Both the position numbers and the translations under genes were made by a program. Shown piece after piece: positions 7,508 to 18,864 of a DNA stretch of 23,306 nt. The DNA lies in contig JAADFL010000170.1 of assembly GCA_013152945.1 (NCBI GenBank), positions 1 to 23,306 of the forward strand, written 5' to 3'. The notes under the pieces are model-generated. The model did not search any database. It worked only from the letters and a program-made list of their open reading frames with translations, and had not been told where the DNA came from. The number at the start of each line of letters is the position of its first letter. Positions within the stretch are counted from its first letter, which is position 1. Source of the DNA: Deltaproteobacteria bacterium (GTDB lineage: Bacteria > Myxococcota_A > JAADFL01).

Positions 7508-9070
7508 ATGGGGTGGCGAAAGTTGAAGTTTGATGCTGCATGCGTTATGGCCGCGTTATTCCTGGGCTTGCCGGGACCGGGAATCTGTTCCGGAAAATCG
7601 GGACAGGCTCCCGGAAAAGAGCGCCTCTTCGCACTGGCTATTGGTTGTAATCACTCTCTAGATCCCGACAGTCCGCCGCTGAGATATGCAGATGACGATG
7701 CAGTACAAAATGCGCAACTACTGGTCCAACTTGGAGCCAGGGTTGTCTTGCTTGTAAGGCTCGATTCTGAATCACGGGCACTCCACCCCAAAATACCTGA
7801 TACTCCGCCCACAAAGAACGCTGTTTTCAAGGCCATGGAAAAGCTCAACAAGCTCATGTCAGCCTCCCGCAAAAAGGGTGAAAGACCTGTATTCTACTTT
7901 TTCTATAGCGGCCATGGAGATGTCGAGAACAACGAAGGCTTTGTGCATCTCGAAGATGGCCGCCTGACTCGGAGTGATTTACTGGATTTGCTGGGCGGTT
8001 CAAAGGCGGACACGAATCATGTCATCATCGATGCGTGCAAATCGTATTTTCTCGTGTTCGACCGCGGCCCCGGTGGAACCCGGAGCCCTCGAAGGGGTCC
8101 TCTACTGGGTGAGTCACGCACCCTCCCAGGGAACACCGGTGTAATGCTGTCTACGTCATCTGCTGCCGACAGCCACGAATGGGAGGCATTCGGTGCAGGC
8201 GTATTCAGCCATGAGCTGCGCTCCGCCCTGCGCGGAGCGGCCGACTTGAACATGGACGGCGCCATCACATATGAAGAAGCCGCCGCCTTTGTGTGGGTTG
8301 CAAATTTTGCAATTCCAAACAGGCGGTTTAGGCCGGACTTTTTCTCACGTCCTCCCGGTGGCAAGGACCCGGCCAAAGTCGTCCTGGTAAGGATACAAGG
8401 AGCTAAAGGGACCCACCTATTGGCAAACAATGCGCCACCGGGACACTGGTACGTGGAAGATGCCCGGGGACAACGCCTGGTCGATGCTCACTTGGACAAG
8501 GGGGCGAGCGTGAATTTGTTACTACCCGCAGGAAGCCCGCTCTTTGTTCGCCTTCCAATGACCGGCGAGGAAATCGAGTTGCCCGGGAAAGGGGTAATCA
8601 GGCTGGCAGAGGAGAAAAGGCGCAAGGTAGAGGATGTGCGTACCCGTGGCGCAGAGCATGTCGCATTCCGCGAACTCTTCAAAAAGCCTTTCGACGGCAA
8701 GGCGTTGAAGATGTACCGTTCCCATATCCCTGATGTGGATCTCATGGACCTGCAGAAAAAACCGGCCGATCTAACATGGGTCAGAAGGAGCCTTGGTATA
8801 GTAGCCTTGGCCTTGGGAGCGGCCGGAGGCACATTGACCGGCTTGGCCGCCGTGAAGCATGACAGCGTCGGGCCCGGAACAAGCGGATCTGCCAGGAGCG
8901 AGCTGAATGCACGGATAAAATCTTATAACGAGGCGGCGGTCTCCTGTTACGCTTTGGCAGGTGCAAGTCTGGTCGCATATCTGCTATGGACCTTTTGGCC
9001 CCAAGGCGATGTAGACATTGGTGTAATGAGTTCCAAGGGGACAGGTATCAATCTGTCGGTGGAGTTTTGA
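7508..9070 (+). CDS. Exported caspase-family (peptidase C14-like) protein with EF-hand-like loop
   Basis: 520 residues. An N-terminal hydrophobic segment (about 9-27) looks like a signal peptide or anchor. The caspase fold runs from FALAIGCNHS at about 41: catalytic His136 in FYSGHGD and Cys177 in IIDACKS are both present. Residues 246-257 (DLNMDGAITYEE) match a 12-position EF-hand calcium loop with D1, N3, D5, G6, I8 and E12. The C-terminal half lacks a recognised domain and holds two hydrophobic segments at about 428-448 and 474-497, so the protein is probably membrane-bound. AGAGGAG directly abuts the ATG at 7508 with no spacer, so the exact start is uncertain. It follows the sigma/anti-sigma pair, and its stop overlaps the next start. 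The substrate is unknown. Confidence 0.85.
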   Translation: MGWRKLKFDAACVMAALFLGLPGPGICSGKSGQAPGKERLFALAIGCNHSLDPDSPPLRYADDDAVQNAQLLVQLGARVVLLVRLDSESRALHPKIPDTPPTKNAVFKAMEKLNKLMSASRKKGERPVFYFFYSGHGDVENNEGFVHLEDGRLTRSDLLDLLGGSKADTNHVIIDACKSYFLVFDRGPGGTRSPRRGPLLGESRTLPGNTGVMLSTSSAADSHEWEAFGAGVFSHELRSALRGAADLNMDGAITYEEAAAFVWVANFAIPNRRFRPDFFSRPPGGKDPAKVVLVRIQGAKGTHLLANNAPPGHWYVEDARGQRLVDAHLDKGASVNLLLPAGSPLFVRLPMTGEEIELPGKGVIRLAEEKRRKVEDVRTRGAEHVAFRELFKKPFDGKALKMYRSHIPDVDLMDLQKKPADLTWVRRSLGIVALALGAAGGTLTGLAAVKHDSVGPGTSGSARSELNARIKSYNEAAVSCYALAGASLVAYLLWTFWPQGDVDIGVMSSKGTGINLSVEF

Positions 9071-9888
9071 TGCGAAGCTCGTGGGGCATTGGATTGCTGC
9101 TGACGCTGTCGAACATGGCCTGTATTCCGGAGTCTCCGATAGAAGGCGCTCCCTGCGGATGTCCGGGTGGATACGAATGTTGCGAAACACTGGGAACATG
9201 CGTTCGAGCCGGGAGTGATTGTCCGGATACCTATCCGGCTTCGAGCGCCCGGGCCTGCAAGCAAGACCAGGATTGCCCGCAAAACGAGCTCTGCCTGGGC
9301 TGGCTCGTGGACAAAGATATGGCAGGTCCGATGGAGTGCCGTCACGAGTGCGAGGGTGATTATCCCTGTGCCCCGGGAGAGATATGTGAGCTTGCACTGC
9401 ATGATGTGCGTGACCTGTTCGACATGAATACTGCACGTTTGTGCATGCCAAAGTCGCCTCCTGCCGGATGTGAGGGTTACGCATGCCAAAATTGTCCTGC
9501 GGACAGGCTCGGAATGACTTTTTGTTCAGGCAAGTACGTCCATGCCTGCATGATAGGCCTGCATCCGCTCTGTGGGCTGACGTGTAAGCTGGTTAGTTTA
9601 CAGGATTGCGACCAAGACGGCGAGTGTGAGGATGTCCAGGGTGGTGCAAGGTGCATAGGATTCGGTAAAAACGATTGGTGTAAGGAATACGACTGCGGCA
9701 ACTGCGGGACATCCCCCGGCTCGTTTTCTTGTGATGGGCAAGACGTTGCAGCCTGTGAATCTGTCGGCATCACGGATGACATGTGTCCGGCAGGTCGATG
9801 TGACTGTAAAGAGATCTGCATTCGCACGGTAATAAGCACGTGTACCGGCAAATGCGATCTTGAGGGCGGGGCTCATTGCGAACCCTAG
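9070..9888 (+). CDS. Cysteine-rich exported protein
   Basis: 272 residues from the ATG at 9070, which shares its A with the caspase TGA stop, so the two are translationally coupled. The N-terminus MRSSWGIGLLLTLSNMAC is a signal peptide; the lipobox-like NMAC is poor, so lipidation is uncertain. I count 37 cysteines, suggesting many disulfides in an extracytoplasmic location. Two internal modules look related: one at about GCEGYACQNC to GLTC and one at about WCKEYDCGNC to AGRCDC, both with C-x(3)-Y-x-C-x-N-C followed by spaced cysteines. Segments such as CKQDQDCPQNELC resemble disulfide-rich repeats of deltaproteobacterial secreted proteins. No enzymatic motif is seen. It may bind a ligand or be a target or partner of the caspase, but this is inference. 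Confidence 0.75.
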   Translation: MRSSWGIGLLLTLSNMACIPESPIEGAPCGCPGGYECCETLGTCVRAGSDCPDTYPASSARACKQDQDCPQNELCLGWLVDKDMAGPMECRHECEGDYPCAPGEICELALHDVRDLFDMNTARLCMPKSPPAGCEGYACQNCPADRLGMTFCSGKYVHACMIGLHPLCGLTCKLVSLQDCDQDGECEDVQGGARCIGFGKNDWCKEYDCGNCGTSPGSFSCDGQDVAACESVGITDDMCPAGRCDCKEICIRTVISTCTGKCDLEGGAHCEP

Positions 9889-9964
9889 GTGAGTTTCAAA
9901 TTATTTCGAAGAAAACGCAACTTCTGCACCTCTGAATGCTCTTACATGCATGACAAGAAAATTT

Positions 9965-9970
9965 GGAGGT
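9965..9970 (+). promoter_or_regulatory. Ribosome binding site deciding the start of the cysteine-rich lipoprotein
   Basis: GGAGGT lies six bases before the ATG at 9976. It supports that start over the in-frame GTG at 9889, which would add a 29-residue charged leader in front of a normal signal peptide. Confidence 0.6.
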
Positions 9971-9975
9971 GTGGT

Positions 9976-11916
9976 ATGAGATTTTTCGCTAGGACCTTTT
10001 CGATTATCATAGCCGTTTGCCTGCTCGAGTTCCTTTTCGCATGTGGAGATGTGCATGAAACGACCGGTGACCAGGGAAAACAACCAACGGTCGGGGACAG
10101 TTACCGCAGCGCTTGCATGAATGAGTCACAGTACGACAACAAAGTGAGTTCGATTGCAATCATGGCCTTAAGAGACAAAATTATCATCGTCGACCACCAT
10201 GCAGAGTTCAACTGTTGTCTCAAGTCATGGATGGAGGCCGATATAAACTTGGAAGCCAAGCTCATTACGGTCACGGAGATGGAAGATTCCGACAGGCGTG
10301 AGGCGTGTGAGTGTACTTGTCCGTTCGAAATGGCCCTTAAGGTCAAGGACCTGCCGCAAGGACGATATTCAGTCAATGTATACCGGCAAGACATCGATGC
10401 CAGGACATTATTGGCTGTATTGACCGTGCAAATTCCTGGAAAAGATATGGAAGAATGTCTTGCTGACAAAGACTGTCCCGCCGGTATGATGTGCAAGGTG
10501 AATGTGTGCATGCAGAAACAACCGGTCGGTGATCAATGTCTTGAAGCCGGCGGAAAGTGCATGGCCGATACGAACGGCACGTGTCCTGCAGGCACCCATG
10601 TACTCGAAGCAGGGCCGAACGTTTGTGCAGGTGCAGGAGGAGTAATCTGCTGTTTACCCGGGTGCCTTTCTGATTCAGACTGTGCCGTGGGCGAGTCCTG
10701 CAAGGACGGCGGACTTTGCGAAAAAACATGTACGCCTACCTGCGACGGCAGGGAATGCGGAGATGACGGGTGCTTCGGCTCCTGTGGCACATGTCCCGAG
10801 GGTGAGACCTGCAACGAACAGGGAATGTGCGATTCGGTCTGCTCAAATCATGAAGACTGCGGAGGCGCAACAGACAAAAAGTGGTGTATCCGGGGTGAAT
10901 GCCTGGCCGGCGACACGCCGTGTGAAGCTGCCGGCGGAACCTGCACGATTGAAAACGAGTGTCCGGATGGCACGTACCAGGTAAAGGACCCGAGTTACAT
11001 GCATTGTGCTTTCGGCGGACATTGTTGCCTGCCCCGGGGTTGCCCGGACTTGGTGACTTGCCCGGAAGGCATGGTATGCGGCGATGACGGCACCTGTAAA
11101 GAAGAAGGCGGGTGTGCGTGCTCGATTCCACCCTGCGCTTTCACCAGCCTGTCCGAGTGTAATAAGGTGGCCGGGTGTGAGGTCAGAAGCGATCCGTTAT
11201 CCCTGGGACCGGATATATGCGCCATAGACCTGCAAGCGAATTGCGAGCGCACCGGTGGAACATGGCATGGAAGTATGGGCATGTACTGCGAGTGTCCCGA
11301 GGGAACGCATGTATTCTCGCTCAGTACATGCGTTCCAAACAGTTGCAAGGAGTGCTCTGATTTGCGGATGTTGGACAAGGACCAGGCCTTCTTGGCGGCA
11401 AAACGCATCCGAAAGGCATTTCTTTTGGAAGAACAGGGAGATATTGCAGAGTGGATGCAGGATAGGACTGTAGGTGACATCGGATACGTCCAGCGTCGCA
11501 AGGAAGAAAGACTGCATCCCGATATACCGGGTTGGTACGCTTCGGATGAGTACATACTGGCGCCGATTCAGGATGATCAGGGTCTTACTGAAACATGGAT
11601 ATTTTTATCGGCTCTGGATGGCTCATGGAAGGAAGTCGACCATGTCAACGGTGGATTGTCTTCGGTCGTGACCATGGAAGAAGCTCTTGACCGGGTTTCG
11701 GATGTCAGTGGCAGGCAAACGGCTGATTTCAAGGATCCCGGGATGGTGTACGTGGAAGTAGGCCCCGGGAACAAGTTCGGCAACTTCAACGGCAGTGTGG
11801 ATCCATTCTGGAGATTCCTGCTTGATGGTGAAGAATGGTTCGTCATGTCCAGATTGGACGGCGCTTCACACAAGGCACTGGTGTTCCGCAGCATGGACTT
11901 CATCCCTGTCAACTGA
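9976..11916 (+). CDS. Large cysteine-rich lipoprotein
   Basis: 646 residues from ATG 9976. The signal peptide ends in the lipobox LFAC, so Cys23 is the likely lipidated residue. An N-terminal domain (about 40-155) has an NCC pair and a CECTCPF motif. The middle (about 160-480) is a run of disulfide-rich modules. Two are clearly related, with C-x2-AGG-x-C, then CP-x-GT, then CCLP-x-GC; a third, weaker copy has CERTGGTW and CECPEGTHVF. A CGDDGCFGSCGTCPEG motif of a type common in deltaproteobacterial surface proteins lies between them. The final 165 residues are cysteine-poor and unrecognised. Its location after the caspase and the first cysteine-rich gene suggests shared control, though the 87-base gap allows a separate promoter. 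Confidence 0.75.
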   Translation: MRFFARTFSIIIAVCLLEFLFACGDVHETTGDQGKQPTVGDSYRSACMNESQYDNKVSSIAIMALRDKIIIVDHHAEFNCCLKSWMEADINLEAKLITVTEMEDSDRREACECTCPFEMALKVKDLPQGRYSVNVYRQDIDARTLLAVLTVQIPGKDMEECLADKDCPAGMMCKVNVCMQKQPVGDQCLEAGGKCMADTNGTCPAGTHVLEAGPNVCAGAGGVICCLPGCLSDSDCAVGESCKDGGLCEKTCTPTCDGRECGDDGCFGSCGTCPEGETCNEQGMCDSVCSNHEDCGGATDKKWCIRGECLAGDTPCEAAGGTCTIENECPDGTYQVKDPSYMHCAFGGHCCLPRGCPDLVTCPEGMVCGDDGTCKEEGGCACSIPPCAFTSLSECNKVAGCEVRSDPLSLGPDICAIDLQANCERTGGTWHGSMGMYCECPEGTHVFSLSTCVPNSCKECSDLRMLDKDQAFLAAKRIRKAFLLEEQGDIAEWMQDRTVGDIGYVQRRKEERLHPDIPGWYASDEYILAPIQDDQGLTETWIFLSALDGSWKEVDHVNGGLSSVVTMEEALDRVSDVSGRQTADFKDPGMVYVEVGPGNKFGNFNGSVDPFWRFLLDGEEWFVMSRLDGASHKALVFRSMDFIPVN

Positions 11917-12005
11917 CCCGTCGATTGAATGAGGGTTTCCAACCCAACCCGTCGGTGATATAAGAAACATACCGGAAGACGGCCGGCACTGACTGTTGAT
12001 GCCAA

Positions 12006-12014
12006 TGCTATACT
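12006..12014 (+). promoter_or_regulatory. Candidate extended -10 promoter for the double hydrolase
   Basis: TGCTATACT fits an extended -10 element (TGn plus TATACT, five of six matches). No good -35 is seen at the right distance. Transcription would start near 12021, leaving a leader of about 54 bases. The gap between genes here is 158 bases. Confidence 0.3.
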
Positions 12015-12061
12015 TGATGGTCCTGTAAAAAGCCTTGGTATGTGCTATGGTTCCAATCCGT

Positions 12062-12070
12062 AAGGGGGTG
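12062..12070 (+). promoter_or_regulatory. Ribosome binding site for GTG start at 12075
   Basis: AAGGGGGTG lies four bases before the GTG at 12075. This supports the non-ATG start, which is followed directly by a good signal peptide. Confidence 0.5.
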
Positions 12071-12074
12071 TTAA

Positions 12075-15200
<3,126 letters not shown>

Positions 15201-15228
15201 TAGGTGGAATCGGCTATCAGTTTTCGAA

Positions 15229-15430
15229 TTACCACCAATTGCCGTCTTTGTCGTCCCAGTCGTACATGCCCTTGCGCACGCAGATTAGACCGATGCCTTT
15301 GGTTTCGTGGTCGATTTCGCTGGGGAGGTCCGCGTGGACGTGCCAATAGTTATCAGAACCCCTCATCGTGAACACGTACCAGTTCTGCGCGCCTCTCTCA
15401 TTGATATCGCCGCCGTGGAAGTCACACCCC
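15229..15430 (-). pseudogene. Detached C-terminal coding segment of the frameshifted gene
   Basis: On the minus strand, past the G5 run at 15427-15431, a second frame reads CDFHGGDINERGAQNWYVFT and continues through HVHADLPSEIDHETKGIGLI to a TAA at 15229-15231. This resembles the C-terminus of deltaproteobacterial exported proteins with a C-x(3)-GGDINE pattern, while the other frame at the same place reads VTSTAAISMREARRTG. One extra G in the run would join CAIGG directly to CDFHGG. The segment ends 28 bases from the convergent hydrolase stop at 15200. Confidence 0.55.
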
Positions 15431-16172
15431 CGATTGCGCAGAACCATTCGCTGGTACTGAAATCCGTTGTCACGTCGTCTTGTTTCGGGGATATATCGTA
15501 TCTGGCGAACTTAATCGGTCTCTGCCCAACCGATAGCCCCCCACTAACCTCCAAGTCGCTGTCGATCTTTGTCCCGGCTTCGAAGTCGTTATTGTAATTG
15601 ATCACCAACCGGGCCTTATTATCGCCCGTCTGGTCGTGCACCATGGCCCGACAGGCCTGGCCCGTTCCGTCCTGTTTGCACGAAGCCAGTCCATCGCTGT
15701 AACCGAGTCTCATGTCGGACCCGTTGATCTGCAGGTCCTCACCAACCACTATGTTCGCCGCGGGTGCAATCCCGCCGGCATAGGGCACAGGCAGGAAGCG
15801 TTGACGGTTCGACAGATTTACCTCTTCCCCTCCTTCCGCAACCACGGAAACTCCCAGGTACACGTCCCTGGCCCAGTCAACGGCATCGGTAATCGGGTTG
15901 TTCTTATCCGCCCCCAGCAACGCCATGAATTCGCCATTGGACACGTTCACTGTAACTGTTTCTTGCCAGACCGGGGGATCCTCGCCCTCGGCCTTGTCGT
16001 ACAGGGAGAAGTGGAGTTCCACCGGGCCGCTCATGGCCGTGCCGTCCTTATAAATATGCCCGTGGTACGGAATTATCAGGGGCGTTGTGCCGTCCTGGGC
16101 CAGGGAATAGAACCCTGCCATGAACAGGACCGTGAACAAAGAAGTCCCAATCATCATAGACAAAGTTTTCAT
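15363..16172 (-). CDS. Exported protein, probably frameshifted near its C-terminus
   Basis: 269 residues as it stands. The start ATG at 16172 is preceded by AGGAGG with a six-base spacer. The N-terminus MKTLSMMIGTSLFTVLFMAG is a signal peptide cleaved near SLAQ. The domain that follows (LIIPYHGHIYKDGTAMSGPV, ELHFSLYD, VWQETVTVNVSNGEF, YLGVSVV, RQRFLPVPYAG) is of a kind found in tail-fibre-like or surface proteins of deltaproteobacteria, where a short carrier domain precedes a variable C-terminus. After about residue 245 (FCAIGG) the frame runs into a low-quality tail ending TGTCSR. The more natural tail lies in another frame (see 15229-15430). The protein is truncated if the sequence is correct. 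Function unknown. Confidence 0.65.
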   Translation of the reverse strand: MKTLSMMIGTSLFTVLFMAGFYSLAQDGTTPLIIPYHGHIYKDGTAMSGPVELHFSLYDKAEGEDPPVWQETVTVNVSNGEFMALLGADKNNPITDAVDWARDVYLGVSVVAEGGEEVNLSNRQRFLPVPYAGGIAPAANIVVGEDLQINGSDMRLGYSDGLASCKQDGTGQACRAMVHDQTGDNKARLVINYNNDFEAGTKIDSDLEVSGGLSVGQRPIKFARYDISPKQDDVTTDFSTSEWFCAIGGVTSTAAISMREARRTGTCSR

Positions 16173-16906
16173 GGTTATCCTCCTAATCTTTGTTTTCCTC
16201 GTTGTGTCTTGCTGACATTATGGCCATCTTCCGGCGGCGGGAACCATTCGAGCGCCATATTGGCGACCGGGTTCGGTTACACAGCCAGGAAGTCAGCCCC
16301 CTTCATAAACCTCCATCCTGTAGCCGGAACTTTTACCCAGGCCTTCGTCCACGTGGATCGAATCGACATGGCCAGCGTCGGTTGGCAGATCCTGGCATGA
16401 ATTCGTTGCGCATCCCTGCCGCGCAAACACTCCAGGATCCGCCACAAGGACTTTGTTCCATCCGGCCACAACTTATCCTTCCAGAATGAAATACTATTTT
16501 CAATCCTGGTTTCGAAAAGTTGGAAATTCAAAGTACATTTTTGAAAAATAGCCCATGGTTTTAAGGTTCGCAAGTCGTAAAAATTTGGTGTGGTAGCCGA
16601 ATTAAGACGGCAGAGGGGACGGGAGCCAGAGGGGAGACGCCAGATACTATGGACGCCAGAGGGGACGCCAGAGGGGGACACCAGATACTATTGTTATTTC
16701 GGGCAGCTAGACTCAACTCGCCTCGGAAGCGGGAGCAACCTCCGTCCCCGCCTTGCCCCCGCCTTGCCCGCCTTGGTCTTTTTATTAGCAAGGGTGCCGG
16801 TTGAAATTGTTATCTGTTTACTTGGGATTGTGAGCGCGGAGGTTTTTCTGAGCTAAAATTGCTAGCTTAAGACACTATATTTAGGAAGTCATTTGGAGGT
16901 CTTGTT
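16173..16906. other. 734-base gene-poor region
   Basis: No convincing gene is seen. A minus-strand frame open over 16277-16681 has no recognisable motif and weak coding character. The first part probably holds the promoter of the minus-strand exported gene; the last 100 bases, AT-rich, probably hold that of the sigma factor at 16907. An inverted repeat AGCTA/TAGCT lies at 16851-16867, possibly an operator. GC-rich short repeats fill 16611-16775. The region may be the remains of a decayed element. Confidence 0.4.
16611..16691. repeat. Short GC-rich direct repeats, 41-base period
   Basis: CAGAGGGG occurs four times. GACGCCAGATACTAT at 16636-16650 recurs as GACACCAGATACTAT at 16677-16691, exactly 41 bases on. 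A second run with repeated CCGCCTTGCCC follows at about 16746-16775. The segment GGGGGACACCAGATACTATT resembles, from memory, sequences next to REP-associated (Y1) transposases, but no transposase is present. Confidence 0.5.
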
Positions 16907-17518
16907 TTGGCGGATGGCAAAAAGAGGCATTTTAAAAGTGCCCCTAGTTTGCAACTCATTACGGGCGACTGTTATGCCGAGATAATCAGGGGGGTGAAAA
17001 ATGGAGAGCAAACGGCTGCTTCTAAATTCTATTCAATTTTTGGGAGTAAAATAAATGGATTAGTCTGGAAGTTACTTGGGGCGGATCAGGAGCATGACGA
17101 TGTTGTTAATCAGGTGTTTGTAAATATACTTGATTCACTCGAAAGCTTAAAGGATACGCGGAAGCTCGAGGCATGGGTTGTAGGCGTTACTGTAAATACC
17201 ATCCGCAGGGAGCTTAGGTCGAGGAAGATTCGAAGGCTGATTCATTTACTTCCAGATACAGAAGACTTGTTAAAAGGAAACGATGATTGCAGCAAAGAGG
17301 AGATTGTAAGGAGTTTCTACCAAGTAATGGATAGGATGAGGCCCGAAGAAAGGCTAGCCTTTGGTTTGTACTATGTTGAAGGATATAACATAGAAGAAGT
17401 GGCTTATTATCTTGATCGTTCGCTGGGCACAGTAAAGAGAAGACTAAAGCGAGCAAGAACTCTTTTCATTAAGTATGCGCTGCCGAATCCGGCGATTGCA
17501 GCGCTGGCGGAGAAATAA
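16907..17518 (+). CDS. ECF-type RNA polymerase sigma factor (FecR module)
   Basis: 203 residues. TTG start at 16907 with GGAGG at 16895-16899, seven bases upstream. Region 2 spans about 36-105 (NGEQTAASKFYSIFGSKING, DDVVNQVFVNILDSL, KLEAWVVGVTVNTIRRELRS). Region 4 spans about 135-190, with the helix-turn-helix YNIEEVAYYLDRSLGTVKRR. The gene is visibly richer in A/T, especially at third positions, than the genes before 16200. It is followed after two bases by a FecR-domain gene that probably supplies the regulatory partner. Confidence 0.85.
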   Translation: MADGKKRHFKSAPSLQLITGDCYAEIIRGVKNGEQTAASKFYSIFGSKINGLVWKLLGADQEHDDVVNQVFVNILDSLESLKDTRKLEAWVVGVTVNTIRRELRSRKIRRLIHLLPDTEDLLKGNDDCSKEEIVRSFYQVMDRMRPEERLAFGLYYVEGYNIEEVAYYLDRSLGTVKRRLKRARTLFIKYALPNPAIAALAEK

Positions 17519-17520
17519 AC

Positions 17521-18864
17521 ATGAGTGATACTGAAATTAAAATTCACAAAATAGTGCAAGGAGTAGTCAGAATTTTGGGCGATGTACCAAAAAATCCGGG
17601 TAGGTTATCCTTTCAGGAGAATGCGTTTAGGGAATTGGTCCATAACAGATATTTGGGGAAAAACGGCGTAAATAAAAGTAAAAGGAAAGAAAAGCGGAGG
17701 AATACTTTATTATTGGTTTTTAGTGCAGTTATTGTGCTGACTATAACGGCCTATTTCATAATATTTAATATAACTCATGTAACGCAAGATTTGCCGTTTT
17801 GGGTAGCAGGAGATAATGGAGATATTGTAGTAGGCGAGCTGCTAGAAGCTCCGGCAAATAGGAATCTAGACATTTTTTTCATGGGAGGATCCAAAGTTCG
17901 TTTGTCACCTTCGGCTGTTGCCAAGGTCTTGGAGAGTACTAAAAAACGCGTATTATTGCAGCTTAATAAAGGGAAGGTATGGGTGGATGTGGAACCCAAC
18001 GGTATCACACGGTGGCTGGTGTTAGCAGGGCTGTACTCTGTTGTTGTAAAAGGTACAGTTTTTTCGGTAAATTGGGGTGAAAGGCAGAAAAATAGCTTCG
18101 GAGTGCAGGTACAGAGGGGAATAGTACAGGTTTTTGGACCAGGGCTAGGTCCGGGAGGGAAATTGGTGTCAGCTGGCTTTTACTTGAAATGCAGTAAGGA
18201 TGGGATACAGCTATCTAAAATCGAGAACCTTAAAAAGGGAGGAAAATCGGTAAATAAAAAGGATGCCATCAAGGCAGGAGATGTTATGAAGAGAGCACCT
18301 TTAGAAGCTTCAATTAGTACCTATATCAATAACTCTGGGAAAAAGGAAAAAGGCATGCCGTTGTCGCTATATAAGGCAAAGACGCTTCCGCGGTGGAAGA
18401 GACTTTGCCTGGCTAATAAGTATAATGAGGCTATCGATATAGTAAATTCGAACCTTGAGAGGCTCGCCAATCGTCTTTCCTTGGTCGATCTGTGGATGTT
18501 AGCTGATGCAGCGAGATTTTCAAAAAAGGGCGAACAGGCCTCTTTGCTTTTACATTCAGTGATTAAACGTTATCCTGACACTAGGCATGCAAAGATTGCC
18601 GTATTTCTTTTGGGAAGGGTGAATGCCGAGTTGTTAAATTCTCCTAATGTTGCAGCCCAATGGTTCGAACGTTATTATAAAGAAAACTCGGACGGTGAAT
18701 TGGCGGAAGAGGCTCTAGGCAGGGCTATGGGGAATTGGATTCGTGCAGGAGATGTAAGTAAAGCCCTTGAAATGGCAGCAAGTTATATTAGCAAATACCC
18801 CCATGGCGTTTATTTCAAACAAGCTAACGAATTATTAAGAGCCGGGGGAGAGCCTGAACCTTGA
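17521..18864 (+). CDS. FecR-domain membrane protein with TPR-like C-terminus
   Basis: 447 residues, with about 60 cytoplasmic residues, one transmembrane helix at about 62-84, then a FecR-like domain at about 93-225 (GSKVRLSPSAVAKVLES, LNKGKVWVDVEP, YSVVVKGTVFSV, VQVQRGIVQVFGPG). The last third (about 345-440) is helical and TPR-like, with repeats spaced as in YbgF/BamD proteins (SLLLHSVIKRYPDT, AAQWFERYYKENSDGELAEE, ALEMAASYISKYPHG). It probably controls the sigma factor encoded two bases upstream, with the short cytoplasmic part contacting it; no separate anti-sigma gene is present. AT-rich codon use is shared with its neighbours. It overlaps the next start by four bases. Confidence 0.8.
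   Translation: MSDTEIKIHKIVQGVVRILGDVPKNPGRLSFQENAFRELVHNRYLGKNGVNKSKRKEKRRNTLLLVFSAVIVLTITAYFIIFNITHVTQDLPFWVAGDNGDIVVGELLEAPANRNLDIFFMGGSKVRLSPSAVAKVLESTKKRVLLQLNKGKVWVDVEPNGITRWLVLAGLYSVVVKGTVFSVNWGERQKNSFGVQVQRGIVQVFGPGLGPGGKLVSAGFYLKCSKDGIQLSKIENLKKGGKSVNKKDAIKAGDVMKRAPLEASISTYINNSGKKEKGMPLSLYKAKTLPRWKRLCLANKYNEAIDIVNSNLERLANRLSLVDLWMLADAARFSKKGEQASLLLHSVIKRYPDTRHAKIAVFLLGRVNAELLNSPNVAAQWFERYYKENSDGELAEEALGRAMGNWIRAGDVSKALEMAASYISKYPHGVYFKQANELLRAGGEPEP

Noticed and set aside
11933-11945. GGGTT/AACCC hairpin after the cysteine-rich lipoprotein
   Set aside because: The stem is only five bases and no T-run follows; too weak to call a terminator.
15636-16400. Plus-strand 254-residue open frame
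   Set aside because: It is antisense to the exported gene at 15363-16172, which has a signal peptide and an excellent ribosome site, and its own product shows no known motif.
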